From Albidovulum sp. (GTDB taxonomy: Bacteria > Pseudomonadota > Alphaproteobacteria > Rhodobacterales > Rhodobacteraceae): a stretch of DNA of 24,512 nt. The notes under the pieces are model-generated. The model saw only the letters and a program-made list of their open reading frames with translations. It searched no databases and had not been told where the DNA came from. The position numbers were made by a program, and so were the translations under genes. The stretch lies in contig JAUQYA010000119.1 in assembly GCA_030837785.1 (NCBI GenBank), positions 1 through 24,512 of the forward strand. The letters are read 5' to 3'. Numbering within the stretch: position 1 is the stretch's first letter; each line of letters begins with the position of its first letter. Below, in pieces: positions 1 through 7,956 of this stretch.

Positions 1-114
1 GTAGAAGGTCCAGAGCCACCAGCGCGGCAGCGGGTTGTTGAACTCGCGGATGCCGTCCCACTCGTGGCCGGTGGTATCGGGATCAGCCTTCGTCTGTATC
101 GGTCTCTTGCTCAT
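1..114 (-). CDS. ccoP: cbb3-type cytochrome c oxidase subunit III (diheme cytochrome), N-terminal fragment
   Basis: Only the first 38 codons lie in the window; the gene runs off the left edge. The visible protein starts MSKRPIQTKAD and continues to a TGHEWDGIREFNNPLPRWW segment, which is the characteristic CcoP N-terminus just before its transmembrane anchor. In the cbb3 oxidase CcoP carries two c-type hemes and passes electrons towards CcoO and CcoN; the heme-binding parts are outside the window. The ATG overlaps the ccoQ stop in an ATGA arrangement (111-114), so translation is probably coupled. It is the last of four cco genes in order N-O-Q-P. Family assignment is firm from the N-terminal motif and the operon position. 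Confidence 0.93.
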   Translation of the reverse strand, partial: MSKRPIQTKADPDTTGHEWDGIREFNNPLPRWWLWTFY

Positions 115-317
115 TTCGAGGCCTCCTGCGGACGGGCTGCGACGCCTCCGTCCCGCGCGGGTTTGTCTTCATGCCGGAAGGGGATGTTCGCGATCTCGTC
201 GTGGACGCGCCGCGACCCGGGCCGAAAGGCCCAGACCACGACGCTGACGAAGACGAGGAACAGCGCGAGGAGCGCCCAGCTGTCCGCGAATTCCCTCAGA
301 AGCGAATACAGGTCCAT
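111..317 (-). CDS. ccoQ: cbb3-type cytochrome c oxidase subunit IV (CcoQ)
   Basis: This 68-residue protein has one predicted transmembrane helix (about residues 11-31, rich in Leu, Val and Phe) followed by a polar, basic cytoplasmic tail. Size and layout match CcoQ, the small non-catalytic subunit that in Rhodobacter relatives stabilises the cbb3 complex and influences oxygen-dependent signalling. A good Shine-Dalgarno sequence (AGGAGAGG) precedes the ATG. It lies 12 nt after ccoO and overlaps ccoP by 4 nt, as expected in a ccoNOQP operon. CcoQ proteins are poorly conserved, so the call rests mainly on position, size and topology. Confidence 0.92.
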   Translation of the reverse strand: MDLYSLLREFADSWALLALFLVFVSVVVWAFRPGSRRVHDEIANIPFRHEDKPARDGGVAARPQEASK

Positions 318-329
318 CGCTTCCTCTCC

Positions 330-1079
330 TCAGCGCGCCATGTCGGGCTGGAACGTGGTGAAATCCACCATCGTGCCCAGCACCTGCAGATAGGCGATGA
401 GCGCGTCCATCTCGGTGACGCCGGCCTGGCGGTCGAAGTTGGACACCGTCACGTCCTTGCCGCCCTTGAAGGCCGCGGCCCCGTAGCGTTCCTGCAGGCC
501 CGAGGCGTCGGCATCGGGGTCGGCCTGCGCGGCGAAATCCGCCCTGGCAAGCTCGATCATCTCCGACGTATAGGGCACCCCGACCATCACGTCGGTCTGC
601 AACCGGTCGGCGATGTGCTCCGGCTCGATCAGCCGGTTCTTCAGGAAGCCGTATTTCGGCATCACCGATTCCGGCACCACCGACTGCGGGTCGGTCAGGT
701 GGTCGATGTGCCACTCGTCCGAGTAGCGGCCGCCGACGCGGGCAAGGTCGGGCCCCGTTCGCTTCGATCCCCACTGGAACGGATGGTCATACATCGATTC
801 CGCCGCCAGGCTGTAGTGGCCGTAGCGCTCCACCTCGTCGCGCATCGGGCGGATCATCTGGCTGTGGCAGACGTAGCAGCCCTCGCGGACGTAGATGTCG
901 CGCCCGGTCAGTTCCAGCGGCGTGTAGGGGCGAACCCCGTCGACCTTCTCGATCGTGTTCTCGAGGTAGAAGAGCGGCACGATCTCGACGATGCCGCCGA
1001 TCGTCACCACCAGGAGCGACCCGATCAGAAGCGCCATCGCGTTGGTCTCGAGGAACTTGTGCTTTTCCAGAATGGCCAT
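330..1079 (-). CDS. ccoO: cbb3-type cytochrome c oxidase subunit II (monoheme cytochrome c)
   Basis: 249 residues. An N-terminal membrane anchor (about residues 15-38) is followed by a periplasmic cytochrome c domain. The heme-binding motif is C68-Y-V-C71-H72, within the strongly conserved GCYVCHSQMIRP stretch. A Met in SVMPKYG (about residue 140) is the likely second heme iron ligand. CcoO takes electrons from CcoP and gives them to the CcoN active site. The ATG has a GGGGAG ribosome site and lies 15 nt after the ccoN stop. Length is normal for the family and nothing is truncated. Confidence 0.97.
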   Translation of the reverse strand: MAILEKHKFLETNAMALLIGSLLVVTIGGIVEIVPLFYLENTIEKVDGVRPYTPLELTGRDIYVREGCYVCHSQMIRPMRDEVERYGHYSLAAESMYDHPFQWGSKRTGPDLARVGGRYSDEWHIDHLTDPQSVVPESVMPKYGFLKNRLIEPEHIADRLQTDVMVGVPYTSEMIELARADFAAQADPDADASGLQERYGAAAFKGGKDVTVSNFDRQAGVTEMDALIAYLQVLGTMVDFTTFQPDMAR

Positions 1080-1094
1080 GATGCGAAGCTCCCC

Positions 1095-2696
1095 TTACTC
1101 GGCCGGAACGGCACTGTTGGTGCTGGCGACCGCCGGCTGCTTCGCAACCGTAGCCCAGAGATTGTAGACCATGATGATCCCGCCGGCGAGGAAGAGCGTG
1201 CCGCCAAGCGCGCGCACCACATACATCGGGAACTTCGCGGAGACGGTGTCGGCAAAGGCGTTCACAAGGAAGCCCTGGCTGTCGACCTCGCGCCACATCA
1301 GCCCTTCCATGATGCCGGTGACCCACATCGAGGCGGCGTAGAGCACGATCCCGATGGTGGCGAGCCAGAAGTGCCACGACACCAGCGTCAGCGAATAGAG
1401 CCGCTCGCGGTTCCACAGCCGCGGCACCAGGAAGTAGAGCGCGCCGAAGGTGATCATGCCGTTCCAGCCGAGCGCGCCGGAATGGACGTGGCCGATGGTC
1501 CAGTCGGTGTAGTGCGACAGGCTGTTGACGGCCTTGATCGACATCATCGGGCCTTCGAAGGTCGACATGCCGTAGAAGCCGACCGAGACCACCATCATCC
1601 GGATGATCGGATCGGTCCTGAGCTTGTCCCAGGCGCCCGACAGCGTCATCAGGCCGTTGATCATGCCGCCCCACGAGGGCATCCACAGGATCACCGACAT
1701 CACCATGCCGAGCGTCGAGGCCCAGTCCGGGAGCGCGGTGTAGTGCAGATGGTGCGGACCGGCCCAGATGTAGAGGAAGATCAGCGCCCAGAAGTGGATG
1801 ATGCTGAGCTTGTAGGAATAGATCGGGCGTTCGGCCTGCTTCGGCACGAAGTAGTACATCATCCCGAGGAAGCCCGCGGTCAGGAAGAAGCCCACCGCGT
1901 TGTGGCCGTACCACCACTGCGTCATCGCATCCTGCACGCCCGCGAAGACCTGCACCGACTTCGACCCGAAGACCGACACCGGGATCGAGAGGTTGTTGAA
2001 GACATGCAGCATCGCGATGGTCACGATGAACGCCAGGTAGAACCAGTTCGCCACGTAGATGTGGGGTTCCTTGCGCTTGACGATCGTGCCGAGGAAGACG
2101 GCGAGATAGGCGACCCAGACGATGGTCAGCCACCAGTCGACGTACCATTCCGGCTCGGCATATTCCTTCGACTGCGTCGCGCCGAGGATGTAGCCCGTGG
2201 CCGCGAGCACGATCATCAACTGATAGCCCCAGAACACGAACCAGGCGAGGTTGCCGCCCCAGAGCCGCGCCGCCGAGGTCCGCTGGACGACGTAGAACGA
2301 CGACATGATCAGCGCGTTGCCCCCGAAGGCGAAGATCACCGCCGAGGTGTGCAGCGGCCGGAGCTTGCCGAAGTTCAGGTAGCCCTGCGTCAGTTCCGAG
2401 AAGTTGAGCTGCGGGAAGGCAAGCTGAAACGCGATCGTCACGCCCACCAGGAAACCGACGACGCCCCAGAGCGCGGTCGCGATCACGCCCGCGCGGATGA
2501 CGCCGTCGCTGTATTCGTTCGCCGGCTGCGGCCGGCGGTCGCCCGTGTTCCGGAGAACCCAGAGGAAGGTCAGCGCGGCCGCGATCATCACCGTCAGCGC
2601 GTTGACCATGTATGCCAGATCGCGCGCGTGGTTGGCCGCGATCGCGGCCAGAACCGCGATGGCGCCCAGCACGGCGAGCTTGATGTAGTCCCACAT
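1095..2696 (-). CDS. ccoN: cbb3-type cytochrome c oxidase catalytic subunit I
   Basis: 533 residues from the ATG at 2696 (protein starts MWDYIKLAV), preceded by a GAGGGAA ribosome site. An in-frame ATG at 2807 exists but would translate through the FnrL box and add a polar 37-residue tail, so I reject it. This multi-helix inner membrane protein reduces oxygen at a heme b3/CuB centre. Visible ligands: H116 (LRPLHTS, low-spin heme b), H265 (WYGHNAV, CuB), H315-H316 (GPHHLHY, CuB), and H403 and H405 (IGHVHSGALGWNG, hemes). Y309 lies 44 residues after H265, the spacing of the cross-linked His-Tyr pair known in Vibrio and Pseudomonas cbb3 enzymes. It heads ccoNOQP; the assembly genes (ccoGHIS) must lie outside. 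The FnrL box at 2794-2807 is about 100 nt upstream. Confidence 0.98.
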   Translation of the reverse strand: MWDYIKLAVLGAIAVLAAIAANHARDLAYMVNALTVMIAAALTFLWVLRNTGDRRPQPANEYSDGVIRAGVIATALWGVVGFLVGVTIAFQLAFPQLNFSELTQGYLNFGKLRPLHTSAVIFAFGGNALIMSSFYVVQRTSAARLWGGNLAWFVFWGYQLMIVLAATGYILGATQSKEYAEPEWYVDWWLTIVWVAYLAVFLGTIVKRKEPHIYVANWFYLAFIVTIAMLHVFNNLSIPVSVFGSKSVQVFAGVQDAMTQWWYGHNAVGFFLTAGFLGMMYYFVPKQAERPIYSYKLSIIHFWALIFLYIWAGPHHLHYTALPDWASTLGMVMSVILWMPSWGGMINGLMTLSGAWDKLRTDPIIRMMVVSVGFYGMSTFEGPMMSIKAVNSLSHYTDWTIGHVHSGALGWNGMITFGALYFLVPRLWNRERLYSLTLVSWHFWLATIGIVLYAASMWVTGIMEGLMWREVDSQGFLVNAFADTVSAKFPMYVVRALGGTLFLAGGIIMVYNLWATVAKQPAVASTNSAVPAE

Positions 2697-2793
2697 GTCA
2701 GCGTTCCCTCGTCTTGTCTCGTCCGCCCGATTCGTCGTGAGGCGGGCAGTTCGAGTGTGGCCCGGGTTGTGGTTGCGGGTACAACCCCCTGCT

Positions 2794-2807
2794 TTGATTT
2801 GGGTCAA
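2794..2807 (-). promoter_or_regulatory. FnrL/FNR box for ccoN
   Basis: The 14 bases read TTGAT-TTGG-GTCAA, matching the FNR-family consensus TTGAT-N4-ATCAA in 9 of 10 positions. The centre (2800.5) is about 104 nt upstream of the ccoN ATG. If the box acts at -41.5, as in class II activated promoters, transcription would start near 2759 and leave a leader of about 63 nt. A weak -10 (CACAAC, minus strand, 2771-2766) is at the expected place. FnrL control of ccoNOQP is known in Rhodobacter; the site here is direct sequence evidence and the start site is inferred. Confidence 0.85.
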
Positions 2808-2825
2808 CTTGCCCGAAGAACGTGA

Positions 2826-2839
2826 TTGATCCTTGTCAA
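2826..2839 (+). promoter_or_regulatory. FnrL/FNR box for the universal stress protein gene
   Basis: The 14 bases read TTGAT-CCTT-GTCAA, again 9 of 10 consensus positions. The centre (2832.5) is exactly 32 bp, three helical turns, from the ccoN-side box, so both dimers would bind the same face of the DNA. Taking the box as -41.5 for the divergent gene puts the start of transcription at 2874 and the -10 at 2863-2868, where TATGTC is found. The resulting leader of about 31 nt contains the AAGGAG ribosome site. Confidence 0.8.
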
Positions 2840-2904
2840 AGTCGCCACACTGCGGTCGTGTCTATGTCATGGCAGGATGCCCCGCGCAGCAAAGGAGAAG
2901 CCTC

Positions 2905-3744
2905 ATGGCCTTCAAGTCCATTCTCACGATATTGACCGATCCCGCGGCGGCAGCCTCGCAGCTCGAGGGCGCCGTCGCGCTGGCCCGGCGCGAGGATGCC
3001 CATCTCGACGTGCTCTGCATCGGCGTGGACCGGACCCAGACCGGCTACTACTACGCCGGCGCCACTGCGATCCTGACCCAGGAAGCCTACAACCAGGCCA
3101 AGGAGGAGGCCTCGGCGGCCGAGGCGGCGGTGCGCGCGCGGCTGGAACGCGAAGACATCCGCTGGGCCGTCGATACCGCGGTTGCCCAGATCGGCGCGCT
3201 CGGCGGGCCGGTCGCGATGCTCGCCCGCTTCTCCGACCTCGTCGTCCTCGGCAAGCCCTACGGCAAGTCGGGCGGCTCTGCCGCCGAGGCGATCCTCGAG
3301 GCCGCGCTCTTCGAGGGCCATGCGCCGGTCCTGGTGCTGCCCGAAGGCTTCTCGGGCGCCGAGTTCGGCAATCGCATCGTGCTGGCCTGGAACCAGAGCG
3401 ACGAGGCGCTGATCGCCGCCCGCGCGGCGCTGCCGCTTCTGAAGGCCGCCAAGGAGGTCGACATCACCATCATCGACCCGCCCGCCCACGGGCCGGAACG
3501 GTCCGACCCCGGCGGGATGCTGTCGCAGTATCTGGCGCGCCACGGCGTCCATGCTGAGGTCTCGGTGCTGGCCAAGACGCTGCCCCGGACCTCCGAGGTG
3601 ATCCTGCGCCACACCCGCGACGAGAACGCCGACCTCGTGGTGATGGGCGCCTACGGGCATTCGCGCTTCCGCGAGGCGATCCTCGGCGGCGCCACCCGCA
3701 ACATGCTGGAAATGGCCGAGGTTCCGGTCTTCATGGCACACTGA
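2905..3744 (+). CDS. universal stress protein, two-domain UspA family
   Basis: 279 residues from the ATG at 2905 (MAFKSILTIL), which follows a strong AAGGAG site at 2892-2897; the upstream in-frame ATGs would lie inside or next to the FnrL box. Two tandem Usp domains (about 1-147 and 155-279) are seen. The second carries the ATP-binding signature G248-x2-G251-x9-G261-G-A-T; the first is degenerate. Usp proteins bind nucleotides and help survival under stress, with no fixed enzymatic role. A gene of this type (called orf277 in Paracoccus and Rhodobacter) lies next to ccoN in relatives. The FnrL box upstream suggests induction when oxygen falls. Confidence 0.92.
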   Translation: MAFKSILTILTDPAAAASQLEGAVALARREDAHLDVLCIGVDRTQTGYYYAGATAILTQEAYNQAKEEASAAEAAVRARLEREDIRWAVDTAVAQIGALGGPVAMLARFSDLVVLGKPYGKSGGSAAEAILEAALFEGHAPVLVLPEGFSGAEFGNRIVLAWNQSDEALIAARAALPLLKAAKEVDITIIDPPAHGPERSDPGGMLSQYLARHGVHAEVSVLAKTLPRTSEVILRHTRDENADLVVMGAYGHSRFREAILGGATRNMLEMAEVPVFMAH

Positions 3745-3757
3745 GCGACAGCGGTGC

Positions 3758-3780
3758 GGCGGCCCCGGACCGGGGCCGCC
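3758..3780. terminator. perfect 9-bp GC hairpin between convergent usp and gst genes
   Basis: Arms GGCGGCCCC (3758-3766) and GGGGCCGCC (3772-3780) pair perfectly around a 5-base loop. It starts 14 bases after the usp stop and lies 37 bases beyond the gst stop. There is no T-run on either strand, so it may block RNA decay or act as an imperfect two-way terminator rather than a textbook intrinsic one. Confidence 0.45.
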
Positions 3781-3817
3781 GTCGCGGAACGGCCGCAATA
3801 CGGGCAGGCGATCGCGA

Positions 3818-4429
3818 TCAGGCCGCCAGCCCTTCGGCCCTGAGCGCGGTCTGCACCGCCGGGCGCGCCGCCACCCGGTCGCGCAGCGCCCGGAGGCGGG
3901 GGAAGGGCGCAAGGTCGTGGCCGACATGGGCCGACCAGTTCGTCACCGCGAAGAGATAGGCGTCGGCGGGGGTGAAAGCCGCGCCGGTCAGGAACTCCCG
4001 CCCGTCGGAAAGCGTGGCCTCGATCCAGCCGAGCCTGGCGTCGACCACGGCCTTCTGCTGGGCCCGCGCCTCCTCGGACAGCGCCGGATTGAAGAAGGGC
4101 GAATAGGCCTTGTGCACTTCCGAGGCGACGTAGTTCAGCATCTCCTGCACGCGGGCGCGCTCCAGCGTCCCGGCCGCCGGCAGGAACTCCGTCGCCCCCG
4201 CCCGGTCGGCCACATACTGCATGATCGCCGCGCCTTCGGTCAGCACCTCGCCGTTGTCGAGTTGCAGCGCGGGCACCGCGCCCTTGGGGTTGATCTTGCG
4301 GAAATCGGCGCCGCTCGACGTGACCTTGGCGCGGATGTCGGCGCGCTCGATCTCGAAGGGCTGGCCCACCTCGTGGAGCGAGATATGCGAGGCCAGCGAA
4401 CAGGCGCCGGGAGAATAGTAGAGCTTCAT
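3818..4429 (-). CDS. glutathione S-transferase, beta-class type
   Basis: 203 residues from the ATG at 4429 (MKLYYSPGACSLASH), with AAGGAA upstream; the in-frame ATG at 4489 has no ribosome site and adds residues unlike the family. The N-terminal thioredoxin-like domain has the beta-class YYSPGACS signature with Cys10 in the position of the catalytic cysteine, and an ILTEGAAIMQYVAD-like glutathione-binding helix (TEGAAIMQYV). The C-terminal helical domain contains the FLTGAAFTPADAYLF motif, a typical GST N-capping region. It probably conjugates glutathione to electrophiles in the cytoplasm, substrate unknown. It lies 136 nt after fnrL on the same strand, with an fnrL-end hairpin in between, so it may have its own promoter. 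Confidence 0.92.
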   Translation of the reverse strand: MKLYYSPGACSLASHISLHEVGQPFEIERADIRAKVTSSGADFRKINPKGAVPALQLDNGEVLTEGAAIMQYVADRAGATEFLPAAGTLERARVQEMLNYVASEVHKAYSPFFNPALSEEARAQQKAVVDARLGWIEATLSDGREFLTGAAFTPADAYLFAVTNWSAHVGHDLAPFPRLRALRDRVAARPAVQTALRAEGLAA

Positions 4430-4536
4430 CACTGGGGTTCCTTTGCGCCGGCGGACCATTCCGCGGGCCGGGCGGCAGGCTAGCGACACTCGCCGGGGCG
4501 GGAAAGCCCGCGGCCGGAACGCGCCCGCGAACAGGC

Positions 4537-4556
4537 GCTGTGCGGGGGCGCACAGC
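4537..4556 (-). terminator. 8-bp hairpin just after fnrL
   Basis: Arms GCTGTGCG and CGCACAGC pair around a four-base loop, starting 10 nt beyond the fnrL stop codon. The following bases on the minus strand (GCCTGTTCG) are not a T-run, so termination strength is uncertain. Confidence 0.45.
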
Positions 4557-4565
4557 CGGCCGCGC

Positions 4566-5315
4566 TCAGCCGACGATCCCGCCGTCGGTATCGTCGCCTG
4601 CCTCCTCCAGAAGCCGGTTGTAGTCGGGCACCGTCACATGCCGCTTGCCCTCCAGTTCGATCACCCCGTCGCGCTTCAGCGCCGAGATCTGGCGGCTCAC
4701 CGTCTCCAGCGTCAGGCCGAGGTAATCGGCCATCGCCTCGCGCGTCAGCGGCAGGTCGAAGACCATCTTGCCCTGCGGCGCGCGCAGATGCAGCGCCGCG
4801 TCGCGCCGCGCCACGATTGCCAGCAGGCTCGCGATCTTTTCCCGCGCGGTCTTGCGGCCGAGAAGCAGCATCCACTCCCGCGCCGCGTCCAGCTCGTCCA
4901 GCGTCATCTCCAGAAGCCGCTGCCCGATCGCGGGGGTGCGGGCCATCAGCTCCTCGAACGGCTTCTTGCGGAAGCAGCACATCAGGAGGTCGGTCGTGGC
5001 GATGACGTTGTAGGGCGCCCGTTCCCGCCCGGGCCGGCCGACGAAATCCGACGGGAAGAGCAGCCCGACGGTCTGGGTGCGGCCGTCTTCCATGACCTGC
5101 GTCAGGGTCGCGACGCCCGAGACCACCGAGGCCACGAATTCCATCCGGTCGCCGGCCCAGATCAGCGTCTGTCCGGCCTCGAAGCTGCGGTAGAACTTGA
5201 GCGCGTCGAGCGCCGCCAGCTCGTCGGCCTCGCAGCGCGCGCAGACCGCCCGGTGGCGGATCGGGCAGGCGCCGCATTGCGGCACGGTGGTGGGAAGGGC
5301 TTCGTGTATCGTCAT
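4566..5315 (-). CDS. fnrL: oxygen-sensing transcriptional regulator FnrL (Crp/Fnr family)
   Basis: 249 residues from the ATG at 5315 (MTIHEALPTTV). Cys14, Cys17, Cys25 and Cys113 are at the positions known to hold the oxygen-labile [4Fe-4S] cluster in Rhodobacter FnrL; Cys28 and Cys114 are extra. A cyclic-nucleotide-like beta-roll (about 40-125) is followed by a dimerisation helix and a winged helix-turn-helix. The recognition helix contains E204-T-V-S207-R208, the E--SR contacts that read TTGAT half-sites. The cluster assembles when oxygen is low, allowing dimerisation and DNA binding. The FnrL box at 5325-5338 lies only 10 bases from the ATG, which suggests negative autoregulation. The longer in-frame start at 5390 would read through the box and overlap hemN, so I reject it. 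Confidence 0.96.
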   Translation of the reverse strand: MTIHEALPTTVPQCGACPIRHRAVCARCEADELAALDALKFYRSFEAGQTLIWAGDRMEFVASVVSGVATLTQVMEDGRTQTVGLLFPSDFVGRPGRERAPYNVIATTDLLMCCFRKKPFEELMARTPAIGQRLLEMTLDELDAAREWMLLLGRKTAREKIASLLAIVARRDAALHLRAPQGKMVFDLPLTREAMADYLGLTLETVSRQISALKRDGVIELEGKRHVTVPDYNRLLEEAGDDTDGGIVG

Positions 5316-5324
5316 CCGCAATCT

Positions 5325-5338
5325 TTGATTTATGTCAA
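5325..5338. promoter_or_regulatory. FnrL/FNR box shared by fnrL and hemN
   Basis: The 14 bases read TTGAT-TTAT-GTCAA. The centre (5331.5) lies exactly 41.5 bases before the A of the hemN ATG (5373), the standard distance from a class II activated start site. Towards fnrL it ends 10 bases from the start codon, a place where bound protein would block transcription. Confidence 0.85.
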
Positions 5339-5360
5339 GGTCGCAAGCCACCGCGTTCCC

Positions 5361-5366
5361 TAACTT
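5361..5366 (+). promoter_or_regulatory. putative -10 element of a leaderless hemN promoter
   Basis: TAACTT occupies -12 to -7 relative to the hemN ATG. It matches TATAAT at 3 of 6 bases, including the important A2 and T6. The FnrL box is at -41.5 on this numbering. The match is weak by itself; the support comes from the joint spacing. Confidence 0.5.
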
Positions 5367-5372
5367 ACGTGC

Positions 5373-6728
5373 ATGGCATCTGAATCGCAACTCGCGCGGC
5401 TCGGACTATTTGACGCGCGCGTTCCGCGCTACACGAGTTATCCGACCGCCCCGCACTTCAACCAGACCGTCGACGCGGAGATCTTCCGCGGCTGGGTCCG
5501 GTCGATCCCCGAAAATTCGCGCATCTCGCTCTACATGCACGTGCCGTTCTGCCGCCGGCTCTGCTGGTTCTGCGCCTGCCGGACCCAGGGCACTGCCACT
5601 GACGATCCGGTGCGCGCCTATGCCGAGGTGCTGAAGGCCGAGCTTGCGGTCCTCGCCCGCGACCTGCCGCGCGGCGTCACGCTGTCGCGGCTCCACTGGG
5701 GCGGCGGCACGCCGACGATGATGCCGCCCGAGGTCATGGCCGAGGTCGCGGGCGCCGTCTTCGACATCGTTCCCCTGGGCGAGAACGCCGAGTTCTCGGT
5801 CGAGATCGACCCCAACGAGATCGACGACGGAAGGCTCGACGCGCTCGCCGCGGCGGGGATGAACCGGGCCTCGATCGGGGTGCAGGACTTCGATCCCGCG
5901 ATCCAGCAGGCGATCGGCCGCGACCAGAGCTTCGAGGTGACGAAGCTTGCCATCGACAAGCTCCGCGCCCGCGGCATCGCCTCGCTCAACGCCGACATCC
6001 TCTTCGGACTGCCCTTCCAGAACAACGAACGCATCGCCGCCTCGGTGCAGAAGCTCCTCTCGCTCGGTCCCGACCGGGTGGCACTCTATGGCTATGCGCA
6101 TGTGCCCTGGATGGCCCGCCGGCAGGTGATGATCCCGTCCGACGCGCTCCCCCGGCCCGAGGAGCGGCTGCGGCTCTTCGAGACTGCGCGCGACCTCTTC
6201 GTCGCCGACGGCTACGCCGAAATCGGCATCGACCATTTCGCGCTCCCCTCCGACGGGCTCGCCGTGGCGGCGCGCGGGGGCCGGCTCAGGCGGAACTTCC
6301 AGGGCTACACCGACGACACCGCCCCGGTGCTGGTCGGGCTCGGCGCCTCGTCGATCTCGCGCTTCCCGCAGGGCTACGCCCAGAACGCACCCTCGACCTC
6401 GGCCTATACCAAGGCGGTGCGCGACCGCCGCTATGCCACGGTCAAGGGCCACGCCTTCCAGGGCGAGGACCTGCTGCGCGCCCGCATGATCGAGGCCTTG
6501 ATGTGCGACTTCCGCATCGACCTGGCCGAGATGAAGCGCGACTTCGGCGCGACCGACGCTCAGCTTCGGGCGATGTTCGACCGGGCGCGCGGCGAATTCG
6601 GCGACATGGTCACGCTTTCGGCCACCGAGTTCACCATCCCGGTCGCGGCGCGGCCGCTCACCCGGATGATCGCCCGGGCCTTCGACGCCTACGACCTGTC
6701 GAAGGCCGGCCACAGCCCCGCGGTCTGA
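5373..6728 (+). CDS. hemN: oxygen-independent coproporphyrinogen III oxidase (radical SAM)
   Basis: 451 residues. The enzyme decarboxylates coproporphyrinogen III to protoporphyrinogen IX without oxygen, in heme and bacteriochlorophyll synthesis. The radical SAM cluster motif is C60-x3-C64-x2-C67 in MHVPFCRRLCWFCAC, matching the CxxxCxxC of E. coli HemN, followed by the HWGGGTPT SAM-binding motif. The VPRYTSYPTAP N-terminal segment is typical of true HemN proteins rather than HemW-like relatives. The start is well constrained: an in-frame TAA lies at 5361-5363 and conserved sequence begins right after the ATG. No Shine-Dalgarno is present, and the FnrL box spacing puts transcription start on the ATG, so it is probably leaderless. 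It is also called hemZ in some Rhodobacter. Confidence 0.96.
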   Translation: MASESQLARLGLFDARVPRYTSYPTAPHFNQTVDAEIFRGWVRSIPENSRISLYMHVPFCRRLCWFCACRTQGTATDDPVRAYAEVLKAELAVLARDLPRGVTLSRLHWGGGTPTMMPPEVMAEVAGAVFDIVPLGENAEFSVEIDPNEIDDGRLDALAAAGMNRASIGVQDFDPAIQQAIGRDQSFEVTKLAIDKLRARGIASLNADILFGLPFQNNERIAASVQKLLSLGPDRVALYGYAHVPWMARRQVMIPSDALPRPEERLRLFETARDLFVADGYAEIGIDHFALPSDGLAVAARGGRLRRNFQGYTDDTAPVLVGLGASSISRFPQGYAQNAPSTSAYTKAVRDRRYATVKGHAFQGEDLLRARMIEALMCDFRIDLAEMKRDFGATDAQLRAMFDRARGEFGDMVTLSATEFTIPVAARPLTRMIARAFDAYDLSKAGHSPAV

Positions 6729-6739
6729 CCGCGCCACCC

Positions 6740-6761
6740 GGGGCGGGCTCAGCCCCGCCCC
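6740..6761. terminator. hairpin between convergent hemN and glycosyltransferase genes
   Basis: GGGGCGGG (6740-6747) pairs with CCCGCCCC (6754-6761) around a six-base loop. It begins 12 bases after the hemN stop and contains the stop codon of the converging gene in its loop. There is no T-run on either side. It probably protects or ends both transcripts. Confidence 0.45.
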
Positions 6762-7956
6762 TCGACGAAATCCACCAGCCGCGGCAGGCAGTGGCGCCTG
6801 AGGTCGTAGCCCTCGACGATCGTCGCCCGCGCCGCCCGCCGCAGACCTTCGCCCGCCCCGGGGTTCGCCAGCGCCTCGACCAGCGCCGCCGACCAGCCCG
6901 CGACATCGAAGAAATCCACCAGCCGCCCGTTCCCGCCGTCGCGGATCATCTCCTCCACCGGCGGCGTGCGCGAGGCGACGACCAGCCCGCCCGCGCTCAT
7001 CGCCTCCAGAAGCGACCAGGACAGCACGAAGGGATAGGTCAGGTAGGCGTGCACCCGCGCCACCTGCAAAAGCGACAGGAACTGCGCATAGGGCACCCGA
7101 CCCAGGAAATGCACGCGGGAGAGGTCGAGCCCCTCGCGCACTTCGTCGAGGAAAATCTGCTTCCACGTCCGCCCGCCGCCCGGCGCGGGGCCGTAGCTCA
7201 CGCCGTCGCCGCCCACGATCACCACCTGCGCCTCAGGCCGCGCCTTCAGCACCGCCGGCAGCGCGCGCATGAAGATGTGATAGCCCCGGTAGGGTTCGAG
7301 GTTGCGGTTCACGAAGCCCAGGACCTCATCCCCCGCCCGCAACACCCGCCCGCCGGGCAGGGTCAGGCTGGCCTCCGGGTTCGGGCGGACCCGGTCGGTG
7401 TCGATCCCGTCGTGGATCACGCTGATCCGGCCGCGCCAGGGCGCGGGGAAGGTCGAGGCCTGCCAGCGCGTCGGCGCCAGCGCCGCGTCCGCCTCGGCCA
7501 GCGCCATCATCAGATGCGCCTTGCGCGCCGAGGTACGCAGGCAGCGGCCGAGGTCACCGGTCTGGAACTCGGGGTCGAAATCGGCATCGAGCCCGCGGGT
7601 ATGGTAATAGAACTCCGCATAGGTCAGGTGCCGCGCCTCGGGCCAGACCTCGCGCAGGAACAGCGTCTCGCCCCAGCCGCCGTGGCCGAAGACGACATCG
7701 GGCACGAAGCCCCTGTCGCGCCGGAGCTGGGCCGCCGCCCGCGCCACCGCCGCGCCGCGCTCGGCGGCCTCGGCATAGGTCCGGCCGATCCCCTCGGCCC
7801 CCGACGCGCCGGGCTTGCGGTAGCGCATCACCGTCACCGGCGAGGTCCGCGTGTTGCCCTCGTCGGTCAGCGCCACGACCGTGTGGCCCCGCGCCGCCAG
7901 CGCCGGGGCCAGGTGCAGGAACTGGCCGGGGAAGTTCTGGTGGACGAAGAGGATCT

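Noticed and set aside
2697..2807. N-terminal extension of ccoN to the ATG at 2807
   Set aside because: It would code through the FnrL box and adds residues not found in CcoN; the ATG at 2696 has a good ribosome site.
171..2825. 884-codon plus-strand open frame antisense to ccoNOQ
   Set aside because: It lies wholly opposite well-identified ccoO, ccoQ and ccoN, is rich in Arg, His, Asp and Val as GC-shadow frames are, and shows no recognisable domain.
5333..5338. TTGACA on the minus strand as an fnrL -35 element
   Set aside because: A -10 at 17 bases would fall inside the fnrL coding region; the match is part of the FnrL box.
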